Positions 33,892 through 45,984 of a stretch of DNA of 64,000 nucleotides are shown here, piece by piece (positions within the stretch are counted from its first letter, which is position 1; each line of letters opens with the position of its first letter). The notes under the pieces were generated by a model. The model made no database searches. It was not told the DNA's origin and saw nothing but the letters and a program-made list of their open reading frames with translations. The stretch lies in the NCBI RefSeq assembly GCF_004209755.1, contig NZ_CP035913.1:5208001-5272000 (forward strand). The letters run 5' to 3'. This stretch comes from Pseudoduganella lutea. Lineage in GTDB: Bacteria; Pseudomonadota; Gammaproteobacteria; Burkholderiales; Burkholderiaceae_D. The position numbers and the translations under genes were made by a program.

Positions 33892-35940
33892 GTGAAGAAA
33901 AAACGCCTGTGCCTGCTTCTTGGAACCGCTTCGGCACTGTCCTGCCAGGGCGCGCATGCCGAAGATCCCGCCATCGTCATGGGCGAAGTGCGCATCAGTG
34001 CCCAGCGTGCGGCAGGGCCGCTGCTGAGCAACCGCATCCTCACCTCGGTCGACGTGCTGGGGGCCGACAAGGTCGAGGACAAGAACGTGATGAACAGCTG
34101 GGAGCTGGTCGGCCAGCTGCCAGGCGTGCAATTGACCGAAACGCGCATGGGCGCGGAATCGGGCAAGGCCACGTTCCGCGCCTTCAACGGCGAGGGCTAC
34201 ATCAACGGCATCAAGGTGCTGATCGACGGCATACCGAGCAATGTCAACAGCGGCAACCAGCGCTTCATCGACATGATCTTCCCGCTGGAGATCGACTACA
34301 TCGAAGTGGTGCGCGGCACCAACGATCCCCGTTACGGCCTGCACAATATCGGCGGCAACATCAACTTCGGCACCCGCCAGGGCGGCAACTACACGGATGG
34401 CCGCCTCACGGTCGGCAGCTACGACACACGCGAGGCGCAATTCGCCATCGGCCGCGAAAGCGGTGGCCTTGCCCAGAACTATTTCATCGCCGCACAGAAG
34501 TCGGACGAGTATCGCGGCACCGGATCGGAAAAATACTCGATCGGCGGCAAATGGTTCGTCACGTCGGCCAGCAAGGCCGTCAAGGCCGGGCTGGTGGTGC
34601 GTGCCTACAAACACGATGCGGGCGAGCCGGGCTTCCTGACGGCGGCGGAACTGGCCGCCGACCGCCGCCAGTCGCCGGCGAAGAACGCCAACGACCGGAG
34701 CGAGCGCGAAATGCGCCATGCCAGCGTGCACATCGACTGGCAGATTTCGCCAGATGCGTTTTTCAGCAACCGGTTTTACTACAACAGCTACGACGACGAC
34801 CGCCGCGTCACCTTCACCAGCAACCCGGCCGGTTCCGCACCGCGGCAGCGCCGCATCTGGGACGAGCGGCAGGTGGGCTACCTGGGCAACCTGACGTGGC
34901 GCGCGAGCGACGTCGTCACGCTCGATGGCGGCGTCAACGCCGAGCAGCAGGACAATGGCTACCGCCGCTCGCGCTTCAGTCATGCCATGCCGACCGATTT
35001 CGGCACGCCCGTCCTGGTGCAGAACGACGATGCGTACACCCTCGACAACGTGGGCGCCTACGTGCAGGCCATCATCCGGCCAAGCGAGACGCTGAAGATC
35101 GTGCCCGGCTGGCGGGCCGACAAGTTCTCCGGCCACAGCACGCTGATGGCGGGCGGAATGGCGCGGTTGCAGGACTATGGCTGGATCAGGCAGCCCAAGC
35201 TGAGCATGGTGTTCAACCCGGTCGCCGATGTGAGCCTGTACGCCAACTGGGGGCGCACCTTCCAGGTCCTGACCGGATCGGGCGCGCCGGCCTACCTGGC
35301 GCCCGGCCAGGCCACGTTCGACGCATCGATCAATACCGGCAAGGAAGTGGGCATCAAGTTCAAGCCGGCACCGCGCGCCGAGATGCGCCTGGCCGTGTGG
35401 CGGCAGGACGCCACCGGCGAGGTGGCCAACATGCCGGCCACCGGTACCACGGTCGGCCTGGGCGAAACGCGCAGGGAAGGCGTGGACCTGCAACTCTCCG
35501 GCCAGGTGACCGACAGGCTCGACCTGTGGGCGTCGCACTCGCTGCAGAAAGCCGAAGTGATGAAAGCGTTCACGGCGGCCGGCGCCTCGCTGGCGGGCAA
35601 GGAAGTGTTTTCCACGCCGCGCTACATCGCCACGGCCGGCGCCGAGTACCGCGCGTCGGACAAGCTGCGCCTCGGCCTGCAGGGCCGTGCCCAGGGCGAC
35701 TACTTCATCGACAGCCCGAACGAGCAGGGCAAGTTCGGCGGCTTCGTGCTGTTCGACGCCAGCCTGCGCTACCGGCTGTCCGAACGGGCCAGCATCGACG
35801 TGCAGGTGAAGAACCTGGCCGACCGGCGCTACGCCTATGTGTGGTACGACAATTTCTTCTGGCCGGCCGGCCAGGCCCAGCCGATGTTCTCGTCCGGACC
35901 CGGCCGCTCGGCGTACGTCGCGCTGAACTTCAGGATGTGA
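33892..35940 (+). CDS. TonB-dependent receptor (GTG start)
   Basis: A 682-residue receptor with signal peptide MKKKRLCLLLGTASALSCQG (cleavage AHA-EDP). The start is GTG with AAGG 9 nt upstream; the signal peptide begins exactly there. The plug holds NSWELVGQLPGVQLTETRMG, ATFRAFNGEGYINGIKVLID and VVRGTNDPRYGLHNIGGNI. The barrel closes with SAYVALNFRM. It is a stand-alone gene. The Fur-like palindrome upstream hints at iron or siderophore uptake, but the ligand is not known. It shares little with the receptor at 29.5-31.8 kb. Confidence 0.93.
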   Translation: MKKKRLCLLLGTASALSCQGAHAEDPAIVMGEVRISAQRAAGPLLSNRILTSVDVLGADKVEDKNVMNSWELVGQLPGVQLTETRMGAESGKATFRAFNGEGYINGIKVLIDGIPSNVNSGNQRFIDMIFPLEIDYIEVVRGTNDPRYGLHNIGGNINFGTRQGGNYTDGRLTVGSYDTREAQFAIGRESGGLAQNYFIAAQKSDEYRGTGSEKYSIGGKWFVTSASKAVKAGLVVRAYKHDAGEPGFLTAAELAADRRQSPAKNANDRSEREMRHASVHIDWQISPDAFFSNRFYYNSYDDDRRVTFTSNPAGSAPRQRRIWDERQVGYLGNLTWRASDVVTLDGGVNAEQQDNGYRRSRFSHAMPTDFGTPVLVQNDDAYTLDNVGAYVQAIIRPSETLKIVPGWRADKFSGHSTLMAGGMARLQDYGWIRQPKLSMVFNPVADVSLYANWGRTFQVLTGSGAPAYLAPGQATFDASINTGKEVGIKFKPAPRAEMRLAVWRQDATGEVANMPATGTTVGLGETRREGVDLQLSGQVTDRLDLWASHSLQKAEVMKAFTAAGASLAGKEVFSTPRYIATAGAEYRASDKLRLGLQGRAQGDYFIDSPNEQGKFGGFVLFDASLRYRLSERASIDVQVKNLADRRYAYVWYDNFFWPAGQAQPMFSSGPGRSAYVALNFRM

Positions 35941-35944
35941 GGGT

Positions 35945-35960
35945 CTTGAAGCGCTTCAAG
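35945..35960. repeat. Perfect 16-bp palindrome with GCGCTTCA repeats
   Basis: CTTGAAGCGCTTCAAG is fully palindromic and is followed by two more copies of a GCGCTTCA-like unit. All lie in the 33 bp between the convergent TonB receptor and dehydrogenase stops. It may act as a bidirectional terminator or simply be a short repeat; there is no clear T-run. Confidence 0.5.
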
Positions 35961-35973
35961 CGCTTCAGGTGCT

Positions 35974-37419
35974 TCAAACGCCGACCATCGACACCGCCTT
36001 GGTGTTCAGGTACGACTCCAGCGCTTCCGGACCGCCTTCGGACCCGTAGCCGGAGTCCTTGATGCCGCCGAACGGCAGTTCGGCGCTCGGCGTGGCCGGC
36101 TGGTTAATCCACAGCATGCCGACTTCCATCCGGTTCATCAGCAGCTGGGCATTCTTGATGGAACGGGTGAACGCGTAGCCTGCCAGGCCGTACGGCAGCC
36201 GGTTGGCTTCGGCGATCGCGTCTTCCAGGCTGTCGAAGCCGCGGATGCCGGCGACCGGGCCGAATGGCTCGTCATTGAAGATGCTTGCATCCAGCGGCAC
36301 GTCGGCCAGGATCGTCGGCGCAAAGAAGTTGCCCGTGTCGCCGACGCGCAGGCCGCCGGTGGCAACGACGGCGCCCTTGGCCCTCGCATCCTCGACCACC
36401 TGCGACATGGCGCTGACGCGGCGCGCGTTGGCCAGCGGGCCGAGCGTGGTGCCTTCCTGCAGCCCGTCGCCCAGTTTCAGGCCCTCGGCATGCGCGACCA
36501 GGGCGCGCGTGAATTCCGCCTTGACCGCGTTATGCACGAGGAAGCGGGTCGGCGAAATGCACACCTGGCCGGCATTGCGGAACTTCGCCGCGCCCGCGGC
36601 CTTGACCGCCAGCGCCACGTCGGCATCCCCGGCGATGATGACCGGGGCATGGCCGCCCAGTTCCATCGTCGCGCGTTTCATGTGCTTGCCGGCCAGCGCG
36701 GCCAGCTGCTTGCCGACCGGCGTGGAACCGGTGAAGGTCACCTTGCGGATGATCGGATGCGGGATCAGGTAGCCGGAAATCTCGGCGGGATCGCCGAACA
36801 CCAGGCCCACCACGCCGGGCGGCACGCCCGCATCGACGAAGCACTGCAGCAGCGCGGCCGGCGATGCCGGGGTTTCCTCCGGCGCCTTGCAAAGGAACGA
36901 GCAGCCGGTCGCCAGGGCGGCCGACAGCTTGCGCACGATCTGGTTGATCGGGAAGTTCCAAGGCGTGAAGGCGGCAACGGGACCGACCGGCTCCTTCAGC
37001 ACCAGCTGCTGCGCGGCCGGGTTACGCGAAGGGACGATCCGTCCATATACGCGCATGCCCTCGGCGGCGAACCAGTCGATGATCTCGGCGCCGGCCAGCG
37101 CTTCGCCCTTGGCTTCGGCCAGGGGCTTGCCCTGTTCCTGGGTCAGCAGGCGGGCGATGTCGCCGGCACGCTCGCGCAGCAGCGTCGCGGCGCGGCGCAT
37201 GGTGGCGGCGCGCTCGGCCGCCGGGATGGCGCGCCACGTCTCGAAGCCCTGCTGGGCGGCCGCCAGCGCACGGTCGAGGTCCGCCACGGTAGCGTGGGCC
37301 ACGGTGCCGATTGGCTGCCCGGTAGCGGGATTGATCACGGGGATGGTCTTGCCGCCGGTGGCGTCGACCCATTCGTTGGCGATGAGCAGGCGGGTGTCTG
37401 GGTAACTTTGGGTAGTCAT
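35974..37419 (-). CDS. gabD: NAD-dependent succinate-semialdehyde dehydrogenase-like aldehyde dehydrogenase
   Basis: A 481-residue ALDH of the GabD branch. Features: [32 protein letters not shown], the catalytic Glu in [10 protein letters not shown], the catalytic Cys in [14 protein letters not shown], and [13 protein letters not shown]. The C-terminal [21 protein letters not shown] is GabD-like. The enzyme oxidises succinate semialdehyde or similar omega-acid semialdehydes to the acid. It lies 102 bp downstream of the GntR gene on the same strand and is probably the last gene of the 41.0-36.0 kb unit. The substrate is inferred from family similarity only. Confidence 0.88.
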   Translation of the reverse strand: MTTQSYPDTRLLIANEWVDATGGKTIPVINPATGQPIGTVAHATVADLDRALAAAQQGFETWRAIPAAERAATMRRAATLLRERAGDIARLLTQEQGKPLAEAKGEALAGAEIIDWFAAEGMRVYGRIVPSRNPAAQQLVLKEPVGPVAAFTPWNFPINQIVRKLSAALATGCSFLCKAPEETPASPAALLQCFVDAGVPPGVVGLVFGDPAEISGYLIPHPIIRKVTFTGSTPVGKQLAALAGKHMKRATMELGGHAPVIIAGDADVALAVKAAGAAKFRNAGQVCISPTRFLVHNAVKAEFTRALVAHAEGLKLGDGLQEGTTLGPLANARRVSAMSQVVEDARAKGAVVATGGLRVGDTGNFFAPTILADVPLDASIFNDEPFGPVAGIRGFDSLEDAIAEANRLPYGLAGYAFTRSIKNAQLLMNRMEVGMLWINQPATPSAELPFGGIKDSGYGSEGGPEALESYLNTKAVSMVGV

Positions 37420-37521
37420 GGGGGAGAACCTCGTTGTGGGGAAAACAATGTTACCTCGTACACGGATCTCTTGCAGGCGGCCGCACGCGCACCCGCGGAA
37501 CGATGCGCGGTGGCGCGCGCG

Positions 37522-38298
37522 TCAGCTCAGCCCCAGCAGGCGCGCCAGGCCGTGTTCCTCGTCCGAACGATCGAGGCAGACATTGCGTTCCAGCGTGGCC
37601 AGGTGGGCCTGCATGAGCGCGACCGCGCCGTCGGCGTCGCCGCGCTCCAGGCAATCGACGATCTGGCCATGCTCGTCGTGTTCGCAACTGGCGTTGCCGG
37701 GTGGTTCGTACAGCGCGACGATCAGCGAGCAGCGCGGCACCAGCTCGGCCAGGTAGCCGGACAGCACCGGATTGCGGGCCAGCGCGGCGAGCTTGAGGTG
37801 GAAGCTGCTGGCCAGCCGCGCCCAGGCCGGCTGGTCGTAGCGGTGCATGGCCGCGTGTTCCTCGGCCAGCTGGGTGCGCAGCGCGGCGATGTCGGCGGCG
37901 GTGACGCGCTGGGCCGCCAGGCGCACGATGGCTGCTTCCAGCGCCTGGCGCGTCTCGAAGATGGCGCGGGTTTCTTCCGGTGTCGGGGTGGCCACCACGG
38001 CTTGCTGGTTCAGCCGCAGTTCGACGATGTGGTCGTGCGCCAGCTGCTGCAGCACCTTGCGCACGGTCGACCGGCTGACCTTGAACAGCTTGCCCAGCAC
38101 CGCCTCCGGCAGCCTGGTGCCGGGCGACAGGCGCTGGTTCATCACGCCTTCGTAGATCGACTGGTAGATCCGCGCCTCGATGTCGCCGCTGCCGCGGCGG
38201 CCACCGGAGGGCGCGTCGTTCGCTTCCGCCGCGGCGGCAGCGAGGTCGTCATGCAGCTGGTGTTCGTCGGCGTGGGAGGTGGGGGGCATCTGCTTCAT
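37522..38298 (-). CDS. GntR-family regulator, FCD (FadR) type
   Basis: A 258-residue regulator. A disordered Ala-rich leader of about 45 residues precedes the winged helix (EARIYQSIYEGVMNQRLSPG, GKLFKVSRSTVRKVLQQLAH). The all-helical FCD effector domain follows with its metal/ligand residues (DQPAWARLASSFHLKLAALA, CSLIVALYEP, DEHGQIVDCLERGD). The start is uncertain: MKQMPPTS (38298), MPPTS (38289) and a GTG at 38328 are all possible and none has a good ribosome site. FCD regulators usually bind TGT-N-ACA-type palindromes; AGTGTCGACACT at 41118-41129 is the likely target. Confidence 0.9.
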   Translation of the reverse strand: MKQMPPTSHADEHQLHDDLAAAAAEANDAPSGGRRGSGDIEARIYQSIYEGVMNQRLSPGTRLPEAVLGKLFKVSRSTVRKVLQQLAHDHIVELRLNQQAVVATPTPEETRAIFETRQALEAAIVRLAAQRVTAADIAALRTQLAEEHAAMHRYDQPAWARLASSFHLKLAALARNPVLSGYLAELVPRCSLIVALYEPPGNASCEHDEHGQIVDCLERGDADGAVALMQAHLATLERNVCLDRSDEEHGLARLLGLS

Positions 38299-38385
38299 CG
38301 TGTAGGTCGGATGGGCCGCCCGGCGCACAGGCGGGGCGGCGGTTCGGGGCGGTGCGATTGGTTCAGCTTCCGCGGCGTCGGCCTG

Positions 38386-39611
38386 TTACAGCGCCGCGGC
38401 GACGTGCAAGGCCAATTTTACCAACTCGGCATCGCTGCCGGCGGGCCCCACGAGCGAGATGCCGAGCGGCAGGCCCTCCGCGCTGGTCAAGGGGATGCTT
38501 ACCTGGCACAGGCCGGCGATGCCGGCGATGCAGGTGATCTGCAGCGTGCGCATGCGCAGCGCGTCCACCGCGGCGCCGCTGGCGTCGAGCAGCGGCGCCA
38601 CGCCGGCCGCGGACGGAATGACCGCGATGGCATCGTCGCCAAGCAGGCCGCGCACGTGCGCGCGGATGTCGTGCACGCGGGCCCACGCGGCGCTTGCCGC
38701 CTCCGCGCTGATGCCGGACGCGCCGGTCCAGCGGCCTCCGATGGCGGGCGAGAACACGGGCTGGTGGGCCGTGATCCACGCGCCGTGGGCCTGCCAGGCT
38801 TCATGGCCGCCGGCGGTGGCATAGGCCTGCCGCCAGTCATCCAGTGTCTCGTCGCCCCGTGTCAGGGCCAGCGGTTCGGCGGTGGCGCCCAGCACGCGCG
38901 TGGCCGCCGCCAGCACCCGCGCCAGCGGCGCCGCGAAAACCGGGTCGGCCAGGGCGCCGACGGCTTCGGGGTGCAGCACGCGGCGGAAACGGTGCGGCGC
39001 GGGCGGCAGCAGCACGGCGGCCACGCGCGCGAACGTCCCGGCGTCGTGGGCCAGCCAGGTGGCGGTATCGAAGGACGGGTGCAGCGGCACCATGCCGGTG
39101 CAGGGCAGCACGCCGTGCGTGGTGCGCAGCCCCCACAGGCCACAGTAGCTGGCCGGCACGCGCGTCGAGCCGCCGGTGTCGCTGGCGAGGGCGAAATCGC
39201 ACAGGCCCGCGGCCACCGCCGCGGCCGACCCGCTGGACGAGCCCCCGGCACCCGACCCGGGGCGCGCACATTGAGCGGCGTGCCGTAATGGATATTGTCG
39301 CCGTTGATGCTGTAGGCGATTTCGTCGGTCAGCACCTTGCCCACCAGCGTGGCGCCGGCCGCCAGCAGCGTGTCGACCAGCGGGCTGCTGCGCACCGGCA
39401 GCGGGTTGCTGCCCAGCCAGTGCGGATTGCCGGCGCCGGTCGGATAGCCGGCGACATCGAAAATGTCCTTCACCGCGAAGCGCAGGCCGTCCAGCGGGCC
39501 GCTGGCGGTGGGCGGCACGGTGAACCGGCCGTGCGCCACCCAGGCGTTGACGGTGTCGTGGATGGGGAAGTCGCCGGTGTGGGGTGCAGTGCTCATGTTC
39601 ATATTCATCAT
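38386..39611 (-). pseudogene. AMI1-like amidase, frameshifted in a G-tract
   Basis: One amidase-signature gene is split by a frameshift. The first frame (39611 down to about 39250) reads [45 protein letters not shown] and VRAPGRVPG. The second frame continues with [40 protein letters not shown] and [20 protein letters not shown] to 38386. Adding one G to the GGGGG (39242-39246 on the plus strand) restores [12 protein letters not shown], the core of the Ser-cisSer-Lys catalytic signature. The rejoined protein of about 408 residues resembles plant indole-3-acetamide hydrolase AMI1. As written it would be inactive. A homopolymer sequencing error is a real alternative. Confidence 0.85.
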
Positions 39612-39630
39612 TGTGTCGTCAAGTTAAGTG

Positions 39631-40596
39631 TCATGCAGCGTCGCCAGGGAACTGGCCTGCTTCGGCCAGTGCATCGAGGTGCTGGCAGATCGCCCCCGGG
39701 GTGGTGAACCAGATCTCGCCGCGGTCGCGCGCGGCGGCGATGTGCCGCAGCGCGCGGCGCAGGTGGCGCAGCCGGTAGGGCTGGCCCACCAGGTAGGGGT
39801 GCAGCGCGATGCCCATCACCAGCGGCTGCCGCATGGCCTGTTCGCGCATCTCGTCGAAATTGTCGATGATCATGTCGGTGAACGGCGCGGCGTCCATCGC
39901 CCGGCCCACCAGCATCGGGATGTCGTTCAGTTCCTGCGGATAGGGAATCGACCACAGGCGGCGGCCGGAGCGGGTGCGCATCGGCAGCGGCTGGTCGTCG
40001 TGGCACCAGTTCAGCGTGTAGCGGTAGCCGGCTTCGGCCAGCAGGTCGGGCGTCAGCCGGCTTTCCGAGATCCACGGCGACAGCCAGCCCGCCGGCGCGG
40101 TGCCGCTGCCGGTGGCGATGCGTTCGCGGCAGCCTGCCAGCAGCAGCGCCTCGGCGTGCTCGCCGAGGTCCGACTGGCGTGCCGCATTCGTGTGGCCATG
40201 GCCGATCAGTTCGTCGCCGCGCGCCGCGAAGGCGGCCACCAGTTCCGGGCAGTGCTCGTAGAGGGCTGTGTTGACCAGCGCGCCGGTCGGCAGGCCGAGC
40301 TGGTCGAACAGTTCCAGGCAGCGCCAGGCGCCCACCCGGTTGCCGTATTCGCGCCAGCTGAAGTTCAGCACGTCCGGCTCGGGCGAGGCGGGACCGAGGC
40401 GCGCGCCGAGCCCTTCTCCGAAGGCAAAGTGTTCCAGGTTGAAGCCGATGTAGACCGCCAGGCCCTTGCCGGCTGGCCAGCGGTAGCCAGGGCGGCGCGT
40501 GATGGGCTGGTAGGCGAAGCGGCCATGGTCCGCCGGCCGCGCGGACGGGGAGGCATCGGGCGCGCCGTCGTGGCCGGTTGGGGTGGCATGCGTCAT
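39631..40596 (-). CDS. Polysaccharide deacetylase family protein (allantoinase PuuE-like)
   Basis: A 321-residue NodB-like (CE4-fold) protein of the subgroup that includes metal-independent allantoinase PuuE: LAVYIGFNLEHFAFGEG, NRVGAWRCLELFDQLGLPTG, then ELIGHGHTNAARQSDLGEH, GWLSPWISESRLTPDLLAEAGY and MGIALHPYLVGQPYRL. The start codon overlaps the stop of the SnoaL gene (ATGA), so the two are coupled. The neighbourhood of amidase, HpxZ and GGT suggests an amide or ureide substrate rather than a polysaccharide. Confidence 0.87.
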   Translation of the reverse strand: MTHATPTGHDGAPDASPSARPADHGRFAYQPITRRPGYRWPAGKGLAVYIGFNLEHFAFGEGLGARLGPASPEPDVLNFSWREYGNRVGAWRCLELFDQLGLPTGALVNTALYEHCPELVAAFAARGDELIGHGHTNAARQSDLGEHAEALLLAGCRERIATGSGTAPAGWLSPWISESRLTPDLLAEAGYRYTLNWCHDDQPLPMRTRSGRRLWSIPYPQELNDIPMLVGRAMDAAPFTDMIIDNFDEMREQAMRQPLVMGIALHPYLVGQPYRLRHLRRALRHIAAARDRGEIWFTTPGAICQHLDALAEAGQFPGDAA

Positions 40597-41033
40597 GGCT
40601 GCACCGCTGCCGCGCGGTCGAGCAGCCACTCGGCGCTGTCGTTCCACACCTGCATCTCGGTGATCAGGCCGCGGCGCACCACGTAGCGGTCCACATAGCG
40701 GTTGCCTTCGAACGGCGTGCCGTCCGGCCAGGCGCCATGCAATGTCCCCAGGTTATAGACGATGGCTTCGTCGTCGGTGGCGCCGCACACGACCTCGATG
40801 CGTTCAAAGCGCTTCTTCACCCAGGCATAGCGCACCGCGTTGAAGGCGGCGCACTGTGCCGGGTCGGTCATCGCACGCCCGCCCGTAAAGCGGATGCGCA
40901 GGTCCGGCGCGATGAAGCGCCGCGCGCCTTCCGGGTCCGGAATCATCAGCGTGCGCAGGTAAGTGTCGACCGTGACGGCGGCGCGCCGCGCACTGTCGTT
41001 GTCGGCCATGACTGAAATTGGTGCGTCCTGCAT
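40593..41033 (-). CDS. SnoaL/NTF2-like protein
   Basis: A 146-residue NTF2-fold protein: DTYLRTLMIPDPEGARRFIA, PDLRIRFTGGRAMTD, then AWVKKRFERIEVVCGATDDE, VYNLGTLHGAWPDGTPFEGN and RYVDRYVVRRGLITEMQVWN. The start MQDAPIS has AAGGAG 8 nt upstream. It is the first gene of the leftward operon and divergent from the ABC transporter. A role as a small-molecule-binding or cyclase-type accessory is inferred from fold only. Confidence 0.85.
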   Translation of the reverse strand: MQDAPISVMADNDSARRAAVTVDTYLRTLMIPDPEGARRFIAPDLRIRFTGGRAMTDPAQCAAFNAVRYAWVKKRFERIEVVCGATDDEAIVYNLGTLHGAWPDGTPFEGNRYVDRYVVRRGLITEMQVWNDSAEWLLDRAAAVQP

Positions 41034-41113
41034 CGAACATTCTCCTTTGTGCACCAGCAGGGTGCTGGTTGGGTCGAAAACGGCATGTGGTGTTACTGCA
41101 CGCAAGATAAGTG

Positions 41114-41133
41114 CCAGAGTGTCGACACTTTGG
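41114..41133. promoter_or_regulatory. Palindromic operator in the divergent catabolic promoter region
   Basis: CCAGAGTGTCGACACTTTGG is a 20-bp palindrome with one mismatched pair; its core AGTGTCGACACT is perfect. A wider TGCCAG/CTGGCA inverted repeat (41112-41117 and 41145-41150) encloses it. It lies between the divergent SnoaL and ABC-importer genes and suits the GntR/FCD protein encoded in the leftward operon. Confidence 0.6.
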
Positions 41134-41235
41134 TTTTCATAGTGCTGGCAGATTACTTGACCGAATTGTCATCACCTGGCATGGCGATTGCATTGACCTG
41201 GGACGACCGCACTTTTCCTACAGGAGTTTTCCAGC

Positions 41236-42417
41236 ATGAACATGTCACGCAGGGTCTTCATCGCCACCGCTTCCGCCATCGCGGCCTTCCACCTTGCTGC
41301 GCCCGCCCAGGCGGCCGAGCCGATCAAGATCGGACTGATGACGGCCTTGTCGGGCCAGTCCGCGCGTTCCGGCGAAGCCATCACGCGCGGCCTCGCCATC
41401 GCGATCGACGAGATCAACGCCAGTGGCGGGCTGCTGGGCGGGCGCAAGCTGGTGCTGGTGCGGCGCGACGATGAATCGAACCCCGCGAAAGGTGTGGTGG
41501 CGGCGCGCGAACTGATCTTCCGCGAGAAGGTGGCGGTGCTGTTCGGCGGCCTGGACACGCCGGTCTCGCTGGCGGTGGTGCCGCTGGCGAACCAGGCGAA
41601 GGTGCCGTTCATGGGCGCGTGGGCTGCCGGCACGGCGATCACGAAGAACGCCGGCCAGCCGAACTTCGTGTTCCGCGTGTCGGCCGTCGACGAAATCGTC
41701 GACCAGGCCATGCTCGACTATGGGATGAAGACCTTCAAGGGCAGGAAGTTCGGCATGATCCTCGTGAACAATCCCTGGGGCGAATCGAACGAGAAAGGCT
41801 TGCGCGAGGCGCTGCGCCAGAAAGGGCTGGCCCCGGTCGGCGTGGAAAAATTCGAGGGCAACGATGTCGACGTCGTGCCGCAGCTGTCGCGGCTGAAGGC
41901 GGCCGGCGCCGACACGCTGTTCATGGTGGGCAACGTGGGGCCCTCGGCGCTCGTGGTGCGCTCGCTCGACCGCATGGGCTGGAAAGTGCCGATCGTGTCG
42001 CACTGGGGCCCGCTGGGCGGCCGCTTCACCGAACTGGCCGGGCCCAATGCGGCGAACGTGCACTTCGTGCAGACGTACAGCTTCTTCGGCCAGCAGTCGC
42101 CGGTCGGCGCGAAGGTGATCAAGGCGATGATGGCCAAATACCCGGACGTCAAGGGACCGGAGAGCATCACGCCGGCGGTCGGTGTCGCCAATGCCTACGA
42201 CGCCATGCAGCTGGTGGCCAGGGCCATCGCGAAGGCCGGCACGACGGATGGCGACACGGTGCGCAAGTCGCTCTACCAGATCGACGAATACGCCGGGCTG
42301 ATCAAGACTTACCGCAAACCCTTCGCGCCCGGCATGCATGACGCGCTGGGCAAGGACGACTACGTGTGGGCCCGCTTCGTCGGCGAGCGCATCCTGCCGG
42401 TGGGCGTGAATCAGTGA
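41236..42417 (+). CDS. ABC transporter substrate-binding protein, Leu/Ile/Val-BP type
   Basis: A 393-residue periplasmic binding protein (Peripla_BP_6). The signal sequence MNMSRRVFIATASAIAAFHL ends near AQA-AEP; the SRRVFIA segment suggests possible Tat export. Characteristic parts are IKIGLMTALSGQSARSGEAI, IDEINASGGLLGGRKLVLVR, KGVVAARELIFREKVAVLFG and GRKFGMILVNNPWGESNEKG. The ligand could be an amino acid, amide, urea or aromatic acid; family members cover all of these. It is the first of an importer-plus-enzyme operon running to 48971. Confidence 0.93.
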   Translation: MNMSRRVFIATASAIAAFHLAAPAQAAEPIKIGLMTALSGQSARSGEAITRGLAIAIDEINASGGLLGGRKLVLVRRDDESNPAKGVVAARELIFREKVAVLFGGLDTPVSLAVVPLANQAKVPFMGAWAAGTAITKNAGQPNFVFRVSAVDEIVDQAMLDYGMKTFKGRKFGMILVNNPWGESNEKGLREALRQKGLAPVGVEKFEGNDVDVVPQLSRLKAAGADTLFMVGNVGPSALVVRSLDRMGWKVPIVSHWGPLGGRFTELAGPNAANVHFVQTYSFFGQQSPVGAKVIKAMMAKYPDVKGPESITPAVGVANAYDAMQLVARAIAKAGTTDGDTVRKSLYQIDEYAGLIKTYRKPFAPGMHDALGKDDYVWARFVGERILPVGVNQ

Positions 42418-42463
42418 ACCCGCCGCTTCGGACAATCCCGACAATTCTTTCAAGGAAGATCCC

Positions 42464-43341
42464 ATGCTCCTCTCCGCACTGATCAGCGGTATCGGACTCG
42501 GCAGCATCTATGGCTTGATGGCGCTGGGCTTCTACCTGACTTACGCGGTGTCCGGCACCGTCAACTTCGCCCAGGGAAGTTCGATGATGCTGGGCGCGGT
42601 GCTGACCTTCACCTTCGCCCAGACGCTGGGCTGGCCGCTGGTGCCGTCCATCGTGCTGGCGCTGGCGCTGGCGCTGTGCGCGCTGTACGGGCTGCTGGTG
42701 GAATGCATCGCCGTGCGGCCCTTCGTCAGCCGCGGCTCCGACGCGTGGCTGATGGCGACCGTGGCGCTGGGCATCCTGCTCGACAACCTGGTGATGTACC
42801 TGTTCGGCAAGGAGCCGCGCAACCTGCCGTCGCCGCTGGCGGTCACGCCGCTGCAGTTCGGCAGCGGGGGACTGGGTGTGTATCCGCTGCAGGTACTGAT
42901 CCCCCTGGTCGGCCTGGCGCTGGCGGCGCTGCTGCATGCCGTGGCGCGTCGCACGCGCTGGGGCACCGCGATGCTGGCCGTCACGCAGAACCGCGACGCG
43001 GCGCGGCTGATGGGCATCCCGATCCGGCGCGTGGTTGCCGCGGCGTTCGCACTGTCCACGCTGCTCGCCGGCGTCGCCGGGGTGCTGGTGGCCCCACTGT
43101 TCAACGTCCATGCCGACATGGGCACGCTGTTCGGCCTGAAGGCATTCGCGGTCGCCATCCTGGGCGGTATTACCAGCGCCTGGGGCGTGATGATCGCCGG
43201 CCTGCTGTTCGGCATCGCCGAGGCGCTGATCGCCGCCACGCTCGGTTCGGGCTACACGCAGCTGCTGATGTTCGGGCTGGTGATCGCGGTGCTGGCTGTC
43301 CGGCCCGATGGCCTGTTCGGCCGCGCACAAGTGAGGAAGGT

Positions 43342-43345
<4 letters not shown>
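42464..43345 (+). CDS. livH: Branched-chain amino-acid-type ABC permease (LivH)
   Basis: A 293-residue permease: MLLSALISGIGLGSIYGLMA, ALGFYLTYAVSGTVNFAQGS, MIGxN-equivalent region TAMLAVTQNRDAARLMGIPI with the EAA-like loop, and LAGVAGVLVAPLFNVHADMG. About eight hydrophobic segments. Its stop overlaps the start of the fused LivM-LivG-LivF gene (ATGA). It forms half of the membrane channel of the importer. Confidence 0.94.
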
Positions 43346-45972
<2,627 letters not shown>

Positions 45973-45984
45973 TCAAGGAAATTC

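Noticed and set aside
36490..39288. A 932-codon plus-strand open frame
   Set aside because: It is antisense to the aldehyde dehydrogenase, GntR and amidase genes and shows no recognisable domain.
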